A DNA stretch of 5,002 nt from Bacteroidales bacterium (lineage in GTDB: Bacteria; Bacteroidota; Bacteroidia; Bacteroidales; GCA-2711565): the NCBI GenBank assembly GCA_029938505.1, contig JAOZUV010000194.1:1-5002 (forward strand), read 5' to 3'. Every line of letters begins with the position of its first letter. The first letter of the stretch is position 1. A model generated the notes under the pieces. It was not told the DNA's origin, searched no databases, and saw only the letters and a list, made by a program, of their open reading frames with translations. Made by a program: the position numbers and the translations under genes. Positions 1-5,002 of this stretch are shown here, one piece after another.

Positions 1-110
1 CTGTCTTGAGTAAAACTAAGATTGCCTTTACTAATTTTTTCTACTGCCTCTAAAAGAGATTGAATATCTTTATTGTTTGATACTTCTGATTTAGATTTCT
101 TTTCAGTCAT
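1..110 (-). CDS. Hypothetical protein, N-terminal 36 residues only (leftward, runs off window)
   Basis: An open frame reads leftward from an ATG at 110-108 to the window edge, giving 36 complete codons with no stop. The protein begins MTEKKSKSEVSNNKD and continues IQSLLEAVEKISKGNLSF. The first 15 residues are Lys/Ser/Glu-rich and probably disordered; the following stretch (about residues 16-28) looks like an amphipathic helix. I do not recognise a family, and too little is visible to name one. An extended -10 promoter sits about 50 bp upstream in the right orientation (159-167), which supports this being a real gene divergent from miaB. No Shine-Dalgarno sequence precedes the ATG; the leader just before it is pure A/T. 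Codon use is A/T-rich like the other genes in the window. Confidence 0.6.
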   Translation of the reverse strand, partial: MTEKKSKSEVSNNKDIQSLLEAVEKISKGNLSFTQD

Positions 111-158
111 ATTATTATAATTTAAGAAAATAAATTAATTCTTTCTTAATACATTTGT

Positions 159-167
159 ATTATACCA
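159..167 (-). promoter_or_regulatory. Extended -10 promoter for the leftward gene
   Basis: On the minus strand the sequence reads TGGTATAAT, a perfect TGn-TATAAT extended -10 element. No good -35 box lies 17-18 bp upstream, which is normal for extended -10 promoters. Transcription would start near 152, giving a leader of about 40 nt before the ATG at 110. A second TATAAT lies at 119-114, only 3 nt from the ATG; it is too close to act as a normal promoter unless the message is nearly leaderless. Assignment is by motif only. Confidence 0.5.
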
Positions 168-170
168 CAC

Positions 171-200
171 TTGAGCGTATATATTAGTACTACATATTAT
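171..200 (+). promoter_or_regulatory. Candidate sigma70-type promoter for miaB
   Basis: TTGAGC (171-176, four of six matches to the -35 consensus) and TATTAT (195-200, five of six to the -10) are separated by 18 bp. The start would be near 207, leaving a leader of roughly 65 nt. A perfect TATAAT at 241-246 is an alternative -10 with a start near 253, but it lacks a good -35. In such A/T-rich DNA chance matches are common, so neither is secure. TTGAGCG at 171-177 also forms an inverted repeat with CGCTCAA at 222-228. Confidence 0.35.
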
Positions 201-273
201 TTCTGTCAATATAAAACAATTCGCTCAAAAAGGAAGTTAATATAATATATATATCGCTTTCTAATAATATAAA

Positions 274-1605
274 ATGAAATATTTCATCCAAACTTACGGC
301 TGCCAAATGAACTATTCAGATAGTGAAAGAATTACTACTGTTTTAAAAAAGATGGGGTATGAAGAAGGAACTAGTTATGATGATGTAGATTTAATTCTTT
401 TAAATACATGTTCAGTTAAGCAAAATGCAGAAAATAAAATTTATGGCTTAGGTGGTAAGTTTGCAAAGTTAAAAATAAAAAATCCAAATTTAAGAATTGG
501 AATTACTGGGTGTATGATCCGTGAAGAAAGTGGGTTAAGAGATGAAACAAAGCATGAGGTATTTAATATTATGCCAACAATCGATTTCGTTTTTAGAATA
601 AAAGATTTAATGATACTTCCTGAAATACTTCATAAGCTACACCATATAAATGGTGCGGATGAGGTAAAAGATTTATGTAGTTATTTTCACATTCAGCCAA
701 CCATTACAAATATCGCCCAAGTGTTTATTCCAATCATGACTGGGTGTAATAATTTCTGCTCATATTGTATAGTTCCTTTTGCCAGAGGAAGAGAAGAATC
801 TCGTGATATTACAGAAATATTAGATGAAGTTGAAAAGATGGCAAAACGTGGAGCAATGGAAATAAATTTTGTTGGTCAAAATGTAAATACCTACAAACCA
901 AGCGACGCAGATTTAGATTCGACCGACACTCCATTTGCTCAATTGCTTCGTCGTATAGACGCTGTAAACGGTATTGAGCGCATTCGTTTTTATACAGTAC
1001 ATCCAAAAGATATGAGTGATGATGTAATTAATTTATATGGAGAATTAAAAAGCATGGTACCTCATATCCATCTTCCTGTTCAATCCGGATCAGACGCCGT
1101 TTTAAAACGCATGAATAGACTTTATACAGTGGAAAGATTTAAGGAATTAGTTAAAAAACTTCGCAATCGTATTCCAAACATATCAATAACTACAGATATA
1201 ATTACAGGTTTTTGTGGTGAAACAGAAGAAGAATTTATGGAGTCATATAATCTAATTCAAGATGAAAAAATTGACCTAGTTTATGTTTCACAATATTCAG
1301 AAAGAAAAGGAACATCAGCAGAAAAAACAATGGAAGATAATATATCCCCAGAAATAAAAAAAGAAAGATTTAGAAGAATAACAGATGGAACAGGGGAGAT
1401 ATCAGAAGAATATAATCAACAATTTAATAATAAGGAAGTGGAAGTATTGGTAGAAAAAGTAGAAAAAGGTTTCGCAAGCGGTAAAATACCTGAATTTAAA
1501 ATGACTCGTTTTCCATCCGACGATCAAAGCTTAATTGGAAAAATGGTTACAGTGAAAATTAGCAAGGCAATGATGTGGTGTTTGGAAGGCGAAATGGTTT
1601 ACTAA
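274..1605 (+). CDS. miaB: tRNA-2-methylthio-N6-isopentenyladenosine synthase MiaB (radical SAM methylthiotransferase)
   Basis: MiaB adds a methylthio group to C2 of isopentenyl-adenosine at tRNA position 37, using two 4Fe-4S clusters and S-adenosylmethionine in the cytoplasm. All 443 residues are present, a normal length for the family. The N-terminal MTTase domain (about 1-140) begins with TYGCQMNYSDSE and has the three auxiliary-cluster cysteines C10, C46 and C80. The radical SAM core has CxxxCxxC at C158, C162 and C165, followed by IVPFARGREESR, then GQNVNTY (201-207) and HLPVQSGSD (266-274). A diverged TRAM RNA-binding domain occupies about 380-443. The YGCQMN start separates it from RimO (typically LGCPKN) and MtaB (typically LGCKVN). 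The motif usually read as GFPGET appears as GFCGET (312-317), adding a cysteine at 314. The ATG is the only plausible start because an in-frame TAA lies just upstream at 265-267; no Shine-Dalgarno is seen. It faces away from the leftward gene. Confidence 0.95.
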   Translation: MKYFIQTYGCQMNYSDSERITTVLKKMGYEEGTSYDDVDLILLNTCSVKQNAENKIYGLGGKFAKLKIKNPNLRIGITGCMIREESGLRDETKHEVFNIMPTIDFVFRIKDLMILPEILHKLHHINGADEVKDLCSYFHIQPTITNIAQVFIPIMTGCNNFCSYCIVPFARGREESRDITEILDEVEKMAKRGAMEINFVGQNVNTYKPSDADLDSTDTPFAQLLRRIDAVNGIERIRFYTVHPKDMSDDVINLYGELKSMVPHIHLPVQSGSDAVLKRMNRLYTVERFKELVKKLRNRIPNISITTDIITGFCGETEEEFMESYNLIQDEKIDLVYVSQYSERKGTSAEKTMEDNISPEIKKERFRRITDGTGEISEEYNQQFNNKEVEVLVEKVEKGFASGKIPEFKMTRFPSDDQSLIGKMVTVKISKAMMWCLEGEMVY

Positions 1606-1619
1606 ATAGTAGTAAAACC
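1596..1619 (+). other. Weak hairpin across the miaB stop codon
   Basis: GGTTTACTA (1596-1604) can pair with TAGTAAAACC (1610-1619), giving a 9-bp stem with one bulged A and a 5-nt loop. The stop codon TAA (1603-1605) lies at the top of the stem. A run of six T occurs at 1638-1643, about 20 nt further on, which is too far for a canonical intrinsic terminator. It could slow 3' decay or be chance. Confidence 0.25.
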
Positions 1620-1622
1620 TGG

Positions 1623-1651
1623 TTGTAAAAATATAAGTTTTTTAGTATTCT
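1623..1651 (+). promoter_or_regulatory. Possible promoter for the glycosyltransferase
   Basis: TTGTAA (1623-1628) and TATTCT (1646-1651) each match four of six consensus bases and are 17 bp apart. Transcription would start near 1658, leaving a leader of about 24 nt before the TTG start. The 76-bp gap after miaB leaves room for a separate promoter, but read-through from miaB is equally possible. Confidence 0.25.
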
Positions 1652-1681
1652 AAATATGAATAAAAATAATAACTAAGCTAT

Positions 1682-2779
1682 TTGAAAATCGCTATTGTAA
1701 CAGATTGGCTAACAAACTACGGAGGCGCTGAAAGCGTTATTAGTGCTTTTCATGATCTTTTTCCGAATTCTCCAATTTATACAACAATGTATAAACCAAA
1801 AGCAATGCGGGAACTTGGAAAAATAAAAGATATTCGCACTACATATCTTGATAAAATTCCTTTTGTAAAACACCAATGGATGCTTGGATTTATGCCAACA
1901 GCAATAGAGATGATGAATTTAGATGAATTTGATATTGTTCTTTCTAGTTGTCATAGTGTTAGCAAGGGAATTATTACAAAGCCAAGTACATTGCATATTT
2001 GTTATTGTCATACTCCAATGAGGTATGCATGGGAAAGTTGGGATTTAGAAACAAGATTAAAAAGATTTCCAAGATTTCTTCATGGAATTATTCGTAAACA
2101 AATCGATAAAATTCGTGAATGGGATTATTGTGCATCAAAACGAGTTGATGAATATATTGCTAATTCAAATTATACATCTAGTCAGATTAAAAAATATTAC
2201 AAAGAAGATTCTAGTGTGATTTATCCACCAGTTAGAAGTCAAAATTTTAAAAAAATAGATAATCCAACTAATGATTTTTATTTTGCAGCTGGTCGTTTAA
2301 TTCCATATAAAAAATTTACACTATTAGTAGAAACTTTTAATGAAAATGGACTTCCGCTTAAAATAGCTGGAACAGGTAATGATTATGAGAAATTAAAAAA
2401 AATGGCAAAACCAAATGTGGAAATATTAGGTCGTGTTAGTGATGAAAAATTAAAAGATTTATATGCAAACTGCAAAGCCTTTTTGTTTCCTCAGGTTGAA
2501 GATGCAGGAATCGTTCCACTAGAAGCAATGATATCAGGAAGACCAGTAATTGCATTTAATCGCGGAGGGAGTTTGGATACAATGATTGAAGACAAAACAG
2601 GAGTATTTTTTGAAGAACAAACAGCTGAAAGTTTAAATAAAGCAATTAAACGATTCGAAACAATGAAATTTGATTCTGATTTCATTCATGATCATGCTGC
2701 GAAATATGATATTGAGATATTTAAGGATAGGATTAGGAGTTTTGTAGAGGAGAAATGGGAAAAATTTCACAAAAAATAA
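1682..2779 (+). CDS. Glycosyltransferase family 4 protein (GT-B fold)
   Basis: This 365-residue protein has the features of a retaining GT4 enzyme, which transfers a sugar from a nucleotide-sugar donor at the inner face of the membrane, often for surface polysaccharide or lipid-linked glycan assembly. The N-terminal Rossmann half starts KIAIVTDWL and has the glycine-rich acceptor-side motif GGAE (14-17). YCHTPMRYAW (108-117) resembles the conserved segment of mannosyltransferase-like GT4 proteins. The donor half starts near FAAGRLIPYKK (201-211), with R204 and K210/K211 as likely phosphate-binding residues. It carries the EX7E motif as E273 through E281 (EDAGIVPLE). There is no signal peptide or membrane segment. 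The start is TTG at 1682: an in-frame TAA lies 12 bases upstream, and the next Met (residue 36) would remove the nucleotide-binding strand and GGAE. Donor and acceptor cannot be read from the sequence. The stop codon is built into the stem of the palindrome at 2775-2821. Confidence 0.88.
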   Translation: MKIAIVTDWLTNYGGAESVISAFHDLFPNSPIYTTMYKPKAMRELGKIKDIRTTYLDKIPFVKHQWMLGFMPTAIEMMNLDEFDIVLSSCHSVSKGIITKPSTLHICYCHTPMRYAWESWDLETRLKRFPRFLHGIIRKQIDKIREWDYCASKRVDEYIANSNYTSSQIKKYYKEDSSVIYPPVRSQNFKKIDNPTNDFYFAAGRLIPYKKFTLLVETFNENGLPLKIAGTGNDYEKLKKMAKPNVEILGRVSDEKLKDLYANCKAFLFPQVEDAGIVPLEAMISGRPVIAFNRGGSLDTMIEDKTGVFFEEQTAESLNKAIKRFETMKFDSDFIHDHAAKYDIEIFKDRIRSFVEEKWEKFHKK

Positions 2780-2821
2780 ATATGTAGGGGCAGGACATTG
2801 TCCTGCCCATGCATATTTATT
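2775..2821. repeat. Long palindrome (GTAG-type) at the glycosyltransferase 3' end
   Basis: The core is GGGCAGGACA (2788-2797), one T, then TGTCCTGCCC (2799-2808): ten perfect pairs. Flanks extend it to 23-nt arms, 2775-2797 and 2799-2821, with only two mismatches, one of which (T2785 with G2811) would be a G-U pair in RNA. The left arm contains the glycosyltransferase stop TAA (2777-2779). The left part reads GTAGGGGC, a beginning typical of short dispersed palindromes I recall from some bacterial genomes; that similarity is from memory and not checked. As RNA it would form a very stable hairpin that could stabilise or end the upstream message. It lacks a following T tract, so it is not a canonical intrinsic terminator. 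It may reduce read-through into the patatin gene. Confidence 0.85.
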
Positions 2822-2865
2822 GTCCCACAAATGCATATTTATTGTCCCACAAATGCATATTTATT
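2797..2865. repeat. 22-bp tandem repeat, three units plus a stub
   Basis: The units are 2797-2818, 2819-2840 and 2841-2862, with a 3-base stub after them. Units two and three are identical and read ATTGTCCCACAA followed by ATGCATATTT. Unit one matches them at 18 of 22 positions; its four differences all fall in the five-base middle block, where it has TGCCC in place of CACAA. Unit one is also the right arm of the palindrome at 2775-2821. Most of the 103-bp gap before the patatin gene consists of this structure. There are no spacers of unique sequence, so it is not a CRISPR array. Confidence 0.9.
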
Positions 2866-2882
2866 TTTATTAATAAAAACAC

Positions 2883-3800
2883 ATGAAAAACAAAAAACAA
2901 AAAATAGGTCTTGCTTTAGGTGGAGGAGGTGCTCGCGGAGGCGCTCATATAGGCGTGATTCGTGCGCTTGAGGAAGAAGGAATAAAAATTGATTATATCG
3001 CTGGAACTAGTATTGGCGCTTTTGTCGGAGGTATTTATGCAGCTGGAGGATTAGACTTCTTAGAAGAGTTTGCATGTAAAATAACGCGGCAAAAGCTAAT
3101 CAAATATATGGATATTCGTATGTCAACAAAAGGGGTTTTAAGTGGTGATAAGGTTCATAAGCTTCTTAATGAAAAACTACTTCCTAAAAAAACATTTCAT
3201 GGACTCAATATTCCTTTTTGTGCTATTGCGACAGATTCTTTAACAGCAGAAGAGCTTCAAATCAACTCAGGAAAATTATCTGATGCGATTAGATCAAGTA
3301 TTTCACTTCCAGGAATATTTCACCCATTTGAAAAAGATGGACGATATTTAGTTGATGGAGGATTGGTTAATCCAATGCCAGTAAATGTGGTGCGAAAAAT
3401 GGGTGCAGATATTGTTATTGCAGTAGATCTGAACCATAACAATATCAATGAAAAAAAAGAGGAAATGAAAGTAGAATCTGTTAATTTATGGGAAGAAATT
3501 CGTTTAAATTATAAAAATACAGGTAAAGTTATTAAGAAAAAAATTGATTATTTGAAAAAATCTAAAGGACCAAATATTATAGAGGTTTTAGGTAATTCAA
3601 TTAATATAATGCAAGATCAAATTACACAAAAAAATCTTATTAAGTATCCTGCTGATATTTTAATTCGTCCTAAGTTAGATGTAGTAACAATTTTCGACTT
3701 CCATCGTTCACCAGAAATCATAAAACAAGGATACGAAGCCACAAAAAAGATAATGCCAGAAATATTAAAAATTTTATCATTAAATAATAACCATGAATGA
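2883..3800 (+). CDS. Patatin-like phospholipase (RssA-type serine hydrolase)
   Basis: This is a complete patatin-domain protein of 305 residues, the usual size for the bacterial RssA/YlbK-like group. Family members are serine hydrolases with a Ser-Asp dyad acting on phospholipid or other acyl esters at the membrane. The order of motifs is intact: oxyanion-hole loop GGGGARGGAHIG (13-24), nucleophile elbow GTSIG with S43, a conserved RSSISLPGIFHPF stretch (137-149), and the catalytic DGG at D158-G160 followed by LVNPMPV. There is no signal peptide or membrane helix, so it should be cytosolic or peripheral. About residues 185-260 form a lysine-rich, less conserved region. The actual substrate is unknown. 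The ATG at 2883 fits the usual short basic N-terminus before the first strand; no Shine-Dalgarno is present. Its end overlaps the DUF2339 gene by 8 bases through the string ATGAATGA, which suggests coupled translation. Its use of TGA as the stop excludes a UGA-recoded genetic code. Confidence 0.92.
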   Translation: MKNKKQKIGLALGGGGARGGAHIGVIRALEEEGIKIDYIAGTSIGAFVGGIYAAGGLDFLEEFACKITRQKLIKYMDIRMSTKGVLSGDKVHKLLNEKLLPKKTFHGLNIPFCAIATDSLTAEELQINSGKLSDAIRSSISLPGIFHPFEKDGRYLVDGGLVNPMPVNVVRKMGADIVIAVDLNHNNINEKKEEMKVESVNLWEEIRLNYKNTGKVIKKKIDYLKKSKGPNIIEVLGNSINIMQDQITQKNLIKYPADILIRPKLDVVTIFDFHRSPEIIKQGYEATKKIMPEILKILSLNNNHE

Positions 3801-5002
3801 AATAGATATATTAAACCGTATTAAGCAACTTGAAAACAGAGTTGAAAAACTTGAAAATCCAAAACAGGTTTTTTCTAAATTAATGCAAGTAGAGACGCAT
3901 TTCAATGCGTCTAAATCAGAAGATTTCAATGCGTCTAAAACCGAGGAACTCAATATATCTGAAATAGAAGATTATAACGAGTCTGAACCAGAAGACACTA
4001 AAATAAATCAACTTATTGAATGGATAAAAACAGATTGGCTAATGAAAATTGGTGCATTTTTATTAATTTTAGCGCTAGGTTGGTTTGTTACTTATGCATT
4101 TGCCAATAACTGGATTGGTCCAGTTGGTCGGATTTCTTTAGGTATTTTAACTGGAATAGGAATAATGACATTTGGTCATTTAAATATACAAAAAAGAAAA
4201 GAGGTAGGTTTAGTGTTAGCTATTACAGGTGGAATAATGTTATTAACAACATTGTGGGCAGGAAGAATTTTTTATGATTTTTTCACTCCAATTACAACAT
4301 TAATGATGATGTTCGCAGTTATTTCTACAATGACAATATTTTCAATAGTTCATAATACAAAATCAATTGCGATTATTGCGCTTATTGGTGGTGCACTTAT
4401 TCCATTATTATCCGGAGTAGAGTCAACAAGTTATGTGATTTCACTTTCTTACATTTTATTATTAAACATAGGGGTATTAGCAACTGCAGCAATGCGTGGA
4501 TGGAGGAGTTTAGTTGTAATTGCATTAGTAGTTACAGGTGTTTATAGTACAATGTTTGATTCTATTACAGATATTCAAACATGGATATTCATGGCATTAT
4601 TTTTTGGATTATTTTTTATAGCAAATTTATTCACAATACTAAGAAATAAAAAAGTAGCCATAGCCAATCTTTTAATCAGCGGAATAAATGGTTTATTATT
4701 ATTAATTTGGACAAGTATATTTGTACCAGAAGAATTAATCAGTATTATTTTATGTGCAGTAATAGTTTTATTGGTTGGTATTTCGTATTTATTTGCAAAA
4801 AATGGAGACAAACAAGAACATTTATATTTAAATATAAGCTTAGCAACATTATTTTTAGGAGTAGCAACTGCATTTGAATTAGACGGATCAGTATTAATTA
4901 TTGCATATTCTATTGAGTCATTAATTTTGGTTATATTATCTGTATACTTACTAAAGAATATAAAAGCAGGAAAAATAGTATCATTTACACAGGCATTACC
5001 AT
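3793..5002 (+). CDS. DUF2339 family multi-pass membrane protein (5' part, runs off window)
   Basis: The frame stays open for 403 codons to the window end. Residues 3-22 form a coiled coil with a 3-4 heptad pattern (I6, I10, L13, V17, L20) and two copies of the form NRhxxLE. Residues 37-68 are four 8-residue tandem repeats, acidic and probably disordered. A short amphipathic helix (70-84) leads to TM1 (about 86-103). The stretch from WLMKIGAFLL through LGWFVTYAF to NNWIGPVGRISLG matches what I know of the DUF2339 start. Roughly twelve hydrophobic segments are visible: near 86, 111, 138, 167, 191, 214, 238, 263, 288, 315, 344 and 366. Family members are commonly 600-900 residues, so perhaps half is missing. 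The function of DUF2339 is not established; an envelope role is a guess. The ATG at 3793 overlaps the patatin gene's end by 8 bases with no Shine-Dalgarno, suggesting re-initiation after the patatin stop. Confidence 0.85.
   Translation, partial: MNEIDILNRIKQLENRVEKLENPKQVFSKLMQVETHFNASKSEDFNASKTEELNISEIEDYNESEPEDTKINQLIEWIKTDWLMKIGAFLLILALGWFVTYAFANNWIGPVGRISLGILTGIGIMTFGHLNIQKRKEVGLVLAITGGIMLLTTLWAGRIFYDFFTPITTLMMMFAVISTMTIFSIVHNTKSIAIIALIGGALIPLLSGVESTSYVISLSYILLLNIGVLATAAMRGWRSLVVIALVVTGVYSTMFDSITDIQTWIFMALFFGLFFIANLFTILRNKKVAIANLLISGINGLLLLIWTSIFVPEELISIILCAVIVLLVGISYLFAKNGDKQEHLYLNISLATLFLGVATAFELDGSVLIIAYSIESLILVILSVYLLKNIKAGKIVSFTQALP
3889..3912. repeat. GTAG-type palindrome inside the DUF2339 coding sequence
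   Basis: AGACGCATT (3893-3901), TC, then AATGCGTCT (3904-3912) is a perfect 9-bp inverted repeat with a 2-base centre. It is preceded by GTAG (3889-3892), so the left side reads GTAGAGACGCATT, parallel to GTAGGGGCAGGACA in the intergenic palindrome. The symmetrical right end (CTAC) is missing. It lies in frame at codons 33-40 of the DUF2339 gene, encoding VETHFNAS. It is richer in G+C than its surroundings, consistent with an inserted element. Confidence 0.75.
3901..3996 (+). repeat. 24-bp in-frame tandem repeat, four units (8 residues each)
   Basis: The units are 3901-3924, 3925-3948, 3949-3972 and 3973-3996. They encode FNASKSED, FNASKTEE, LNISEIED and YNESEPED. At the DNA level unit 2 matches unit 1 at 20 of 24 positions, and units 3 and 4 each match it at 17 of 24. 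Every unit keeps the pattern aromatic or Leu, Asn, any, Ser, Lys or Glu, any, then two acidic residues. Units 1 and 2 share the exact 16-mer at 3900-3915 and 3924-3939, which contains the palindrome's right arm. The segment sits between the coiled coil and the first membrane helix, where length changes are likely tolerated. Confidence 0.85.

Noticed and set aside
896..990. Slightly more G+C-rich patch within miaB as a sign of transfer
   Set aside because: It is short, lies within a conserved in-frame domain, and the composition change is within normal variation.
809..1006. Minus-strand open frame of 65 codons inside miaB
   Set aside because: It is a shadow of conserved miaB codons, without its own start signal.
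274..1605. Assignment as RimO or MtaB instead of MiaB
   Set aside because: The N-terminal YGCQMNYSDSE motif and the sequence around the radical SAM cysteines fit MiaB best.
1656..1676. Six-codon open frame MNKNNN before the glycosyltransferase, as a leader peptide
   Set aside because: Short, low-complexity and A/T-driven; no ribosome site or attenuator-like hairpins follow it.
2491..2685. Minus-strand open frame of 64 codons inside the glycosyltransferase
   Set aside because: It is antisense to the EX7E region and is explained by the real gene.
2633..2836. Minus-strand open frame of 67 codons
   Set aside because: It begins in the tandem repeat and palindrome and runs antisense through the glycosyltransferase gene; no family features.
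2797..2865. Direct repeats considered as a CRISPR array
   Set aside because: The units are head to tail with no unique spacers and only three copies; it is a simple tandem repeat.
3798..3800. Alternative genetic code with UGA as Gly or Trp
   Set aside because: The patatin frame ends at this TGA at the expected length and a new gene starts across it, while glycine and tryptophan use normal codons.
4575..4811. Minus-strand open frame of 78 codons
   Set aside because: It is antisense to the DUF2339 membrane helices; its composition is the mirror of the real frame.

Overview
The window is a low-GC (roughly one third G+C by eye), densely coded bacterial segment. It carries four rightward genes (miaB, a family-4 glycosyltransferase, a patatin-like phospholipase and the first part of a DUF2339 multi-pass membrane protein) and the 5' end of one unidentified leftward gene. 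TGA is a true stop here: it ends the patatin gene, so the genetic code is standard. None of the five gene starts has a recognisable Shine-Dalgarno sequence; the leaders are simply A/T-rich, and one gene starts with TTG. Gene content, low GC, compact spacing and short GTAG-type palindromes would fit a candidate-phylum (Patescibacteria/CPR-like) genome, but this is an inference and not a firm assignment.

Layout. Positions 1-110 hold the start of a leftward hypothetical gene. Positions 111-273 are a divergent intergenic region with an extended -10 promoter facing left and a weaker sigma70-like promoter facing right. Positions 274-1605 encode MiaB, a tRNA A37 methylthiotransferase. After a 76-bp gap, 1682-2779 encodes a GT-B glycosyltransferase. 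The 103-bp gap 2780-2882 is largely filled by a strong palindrome that reaches back over the glycosyltransferase stop codon and runs into 22-bp tandem repeats. Positions 2883-3800 encode an RssA-like patatin hydrolase. Its last 8 bases overlap the start of the DUF2339 gene (3793 to window end), so those two are probably translationally coupled.

The glycosyltransferase, the patatin and the DUF2339 protein all suggest cell-envelope or membrane-lipid work. MiaB is a housekeeping tRNA-modification enzyme and may simply be a neighbour.

The most interesting signal is a pair of short palindromes that share a GTAG-R-G beginning. One is intergenic (2775-2821); the other lies inside the coding sequence of the DUF2339 gene (3889-3912). 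In both, the right half of the palindrome is also the first unit of a tandem repeat (22-bp period in one, 24-bp in the other). In the coding copy the period is a multiple of three, so the repeat adds an in-frame series of 8-residue units to the protein. This looks like a small palindromic element that seeds tandem duplications, including in-frame protein growth.
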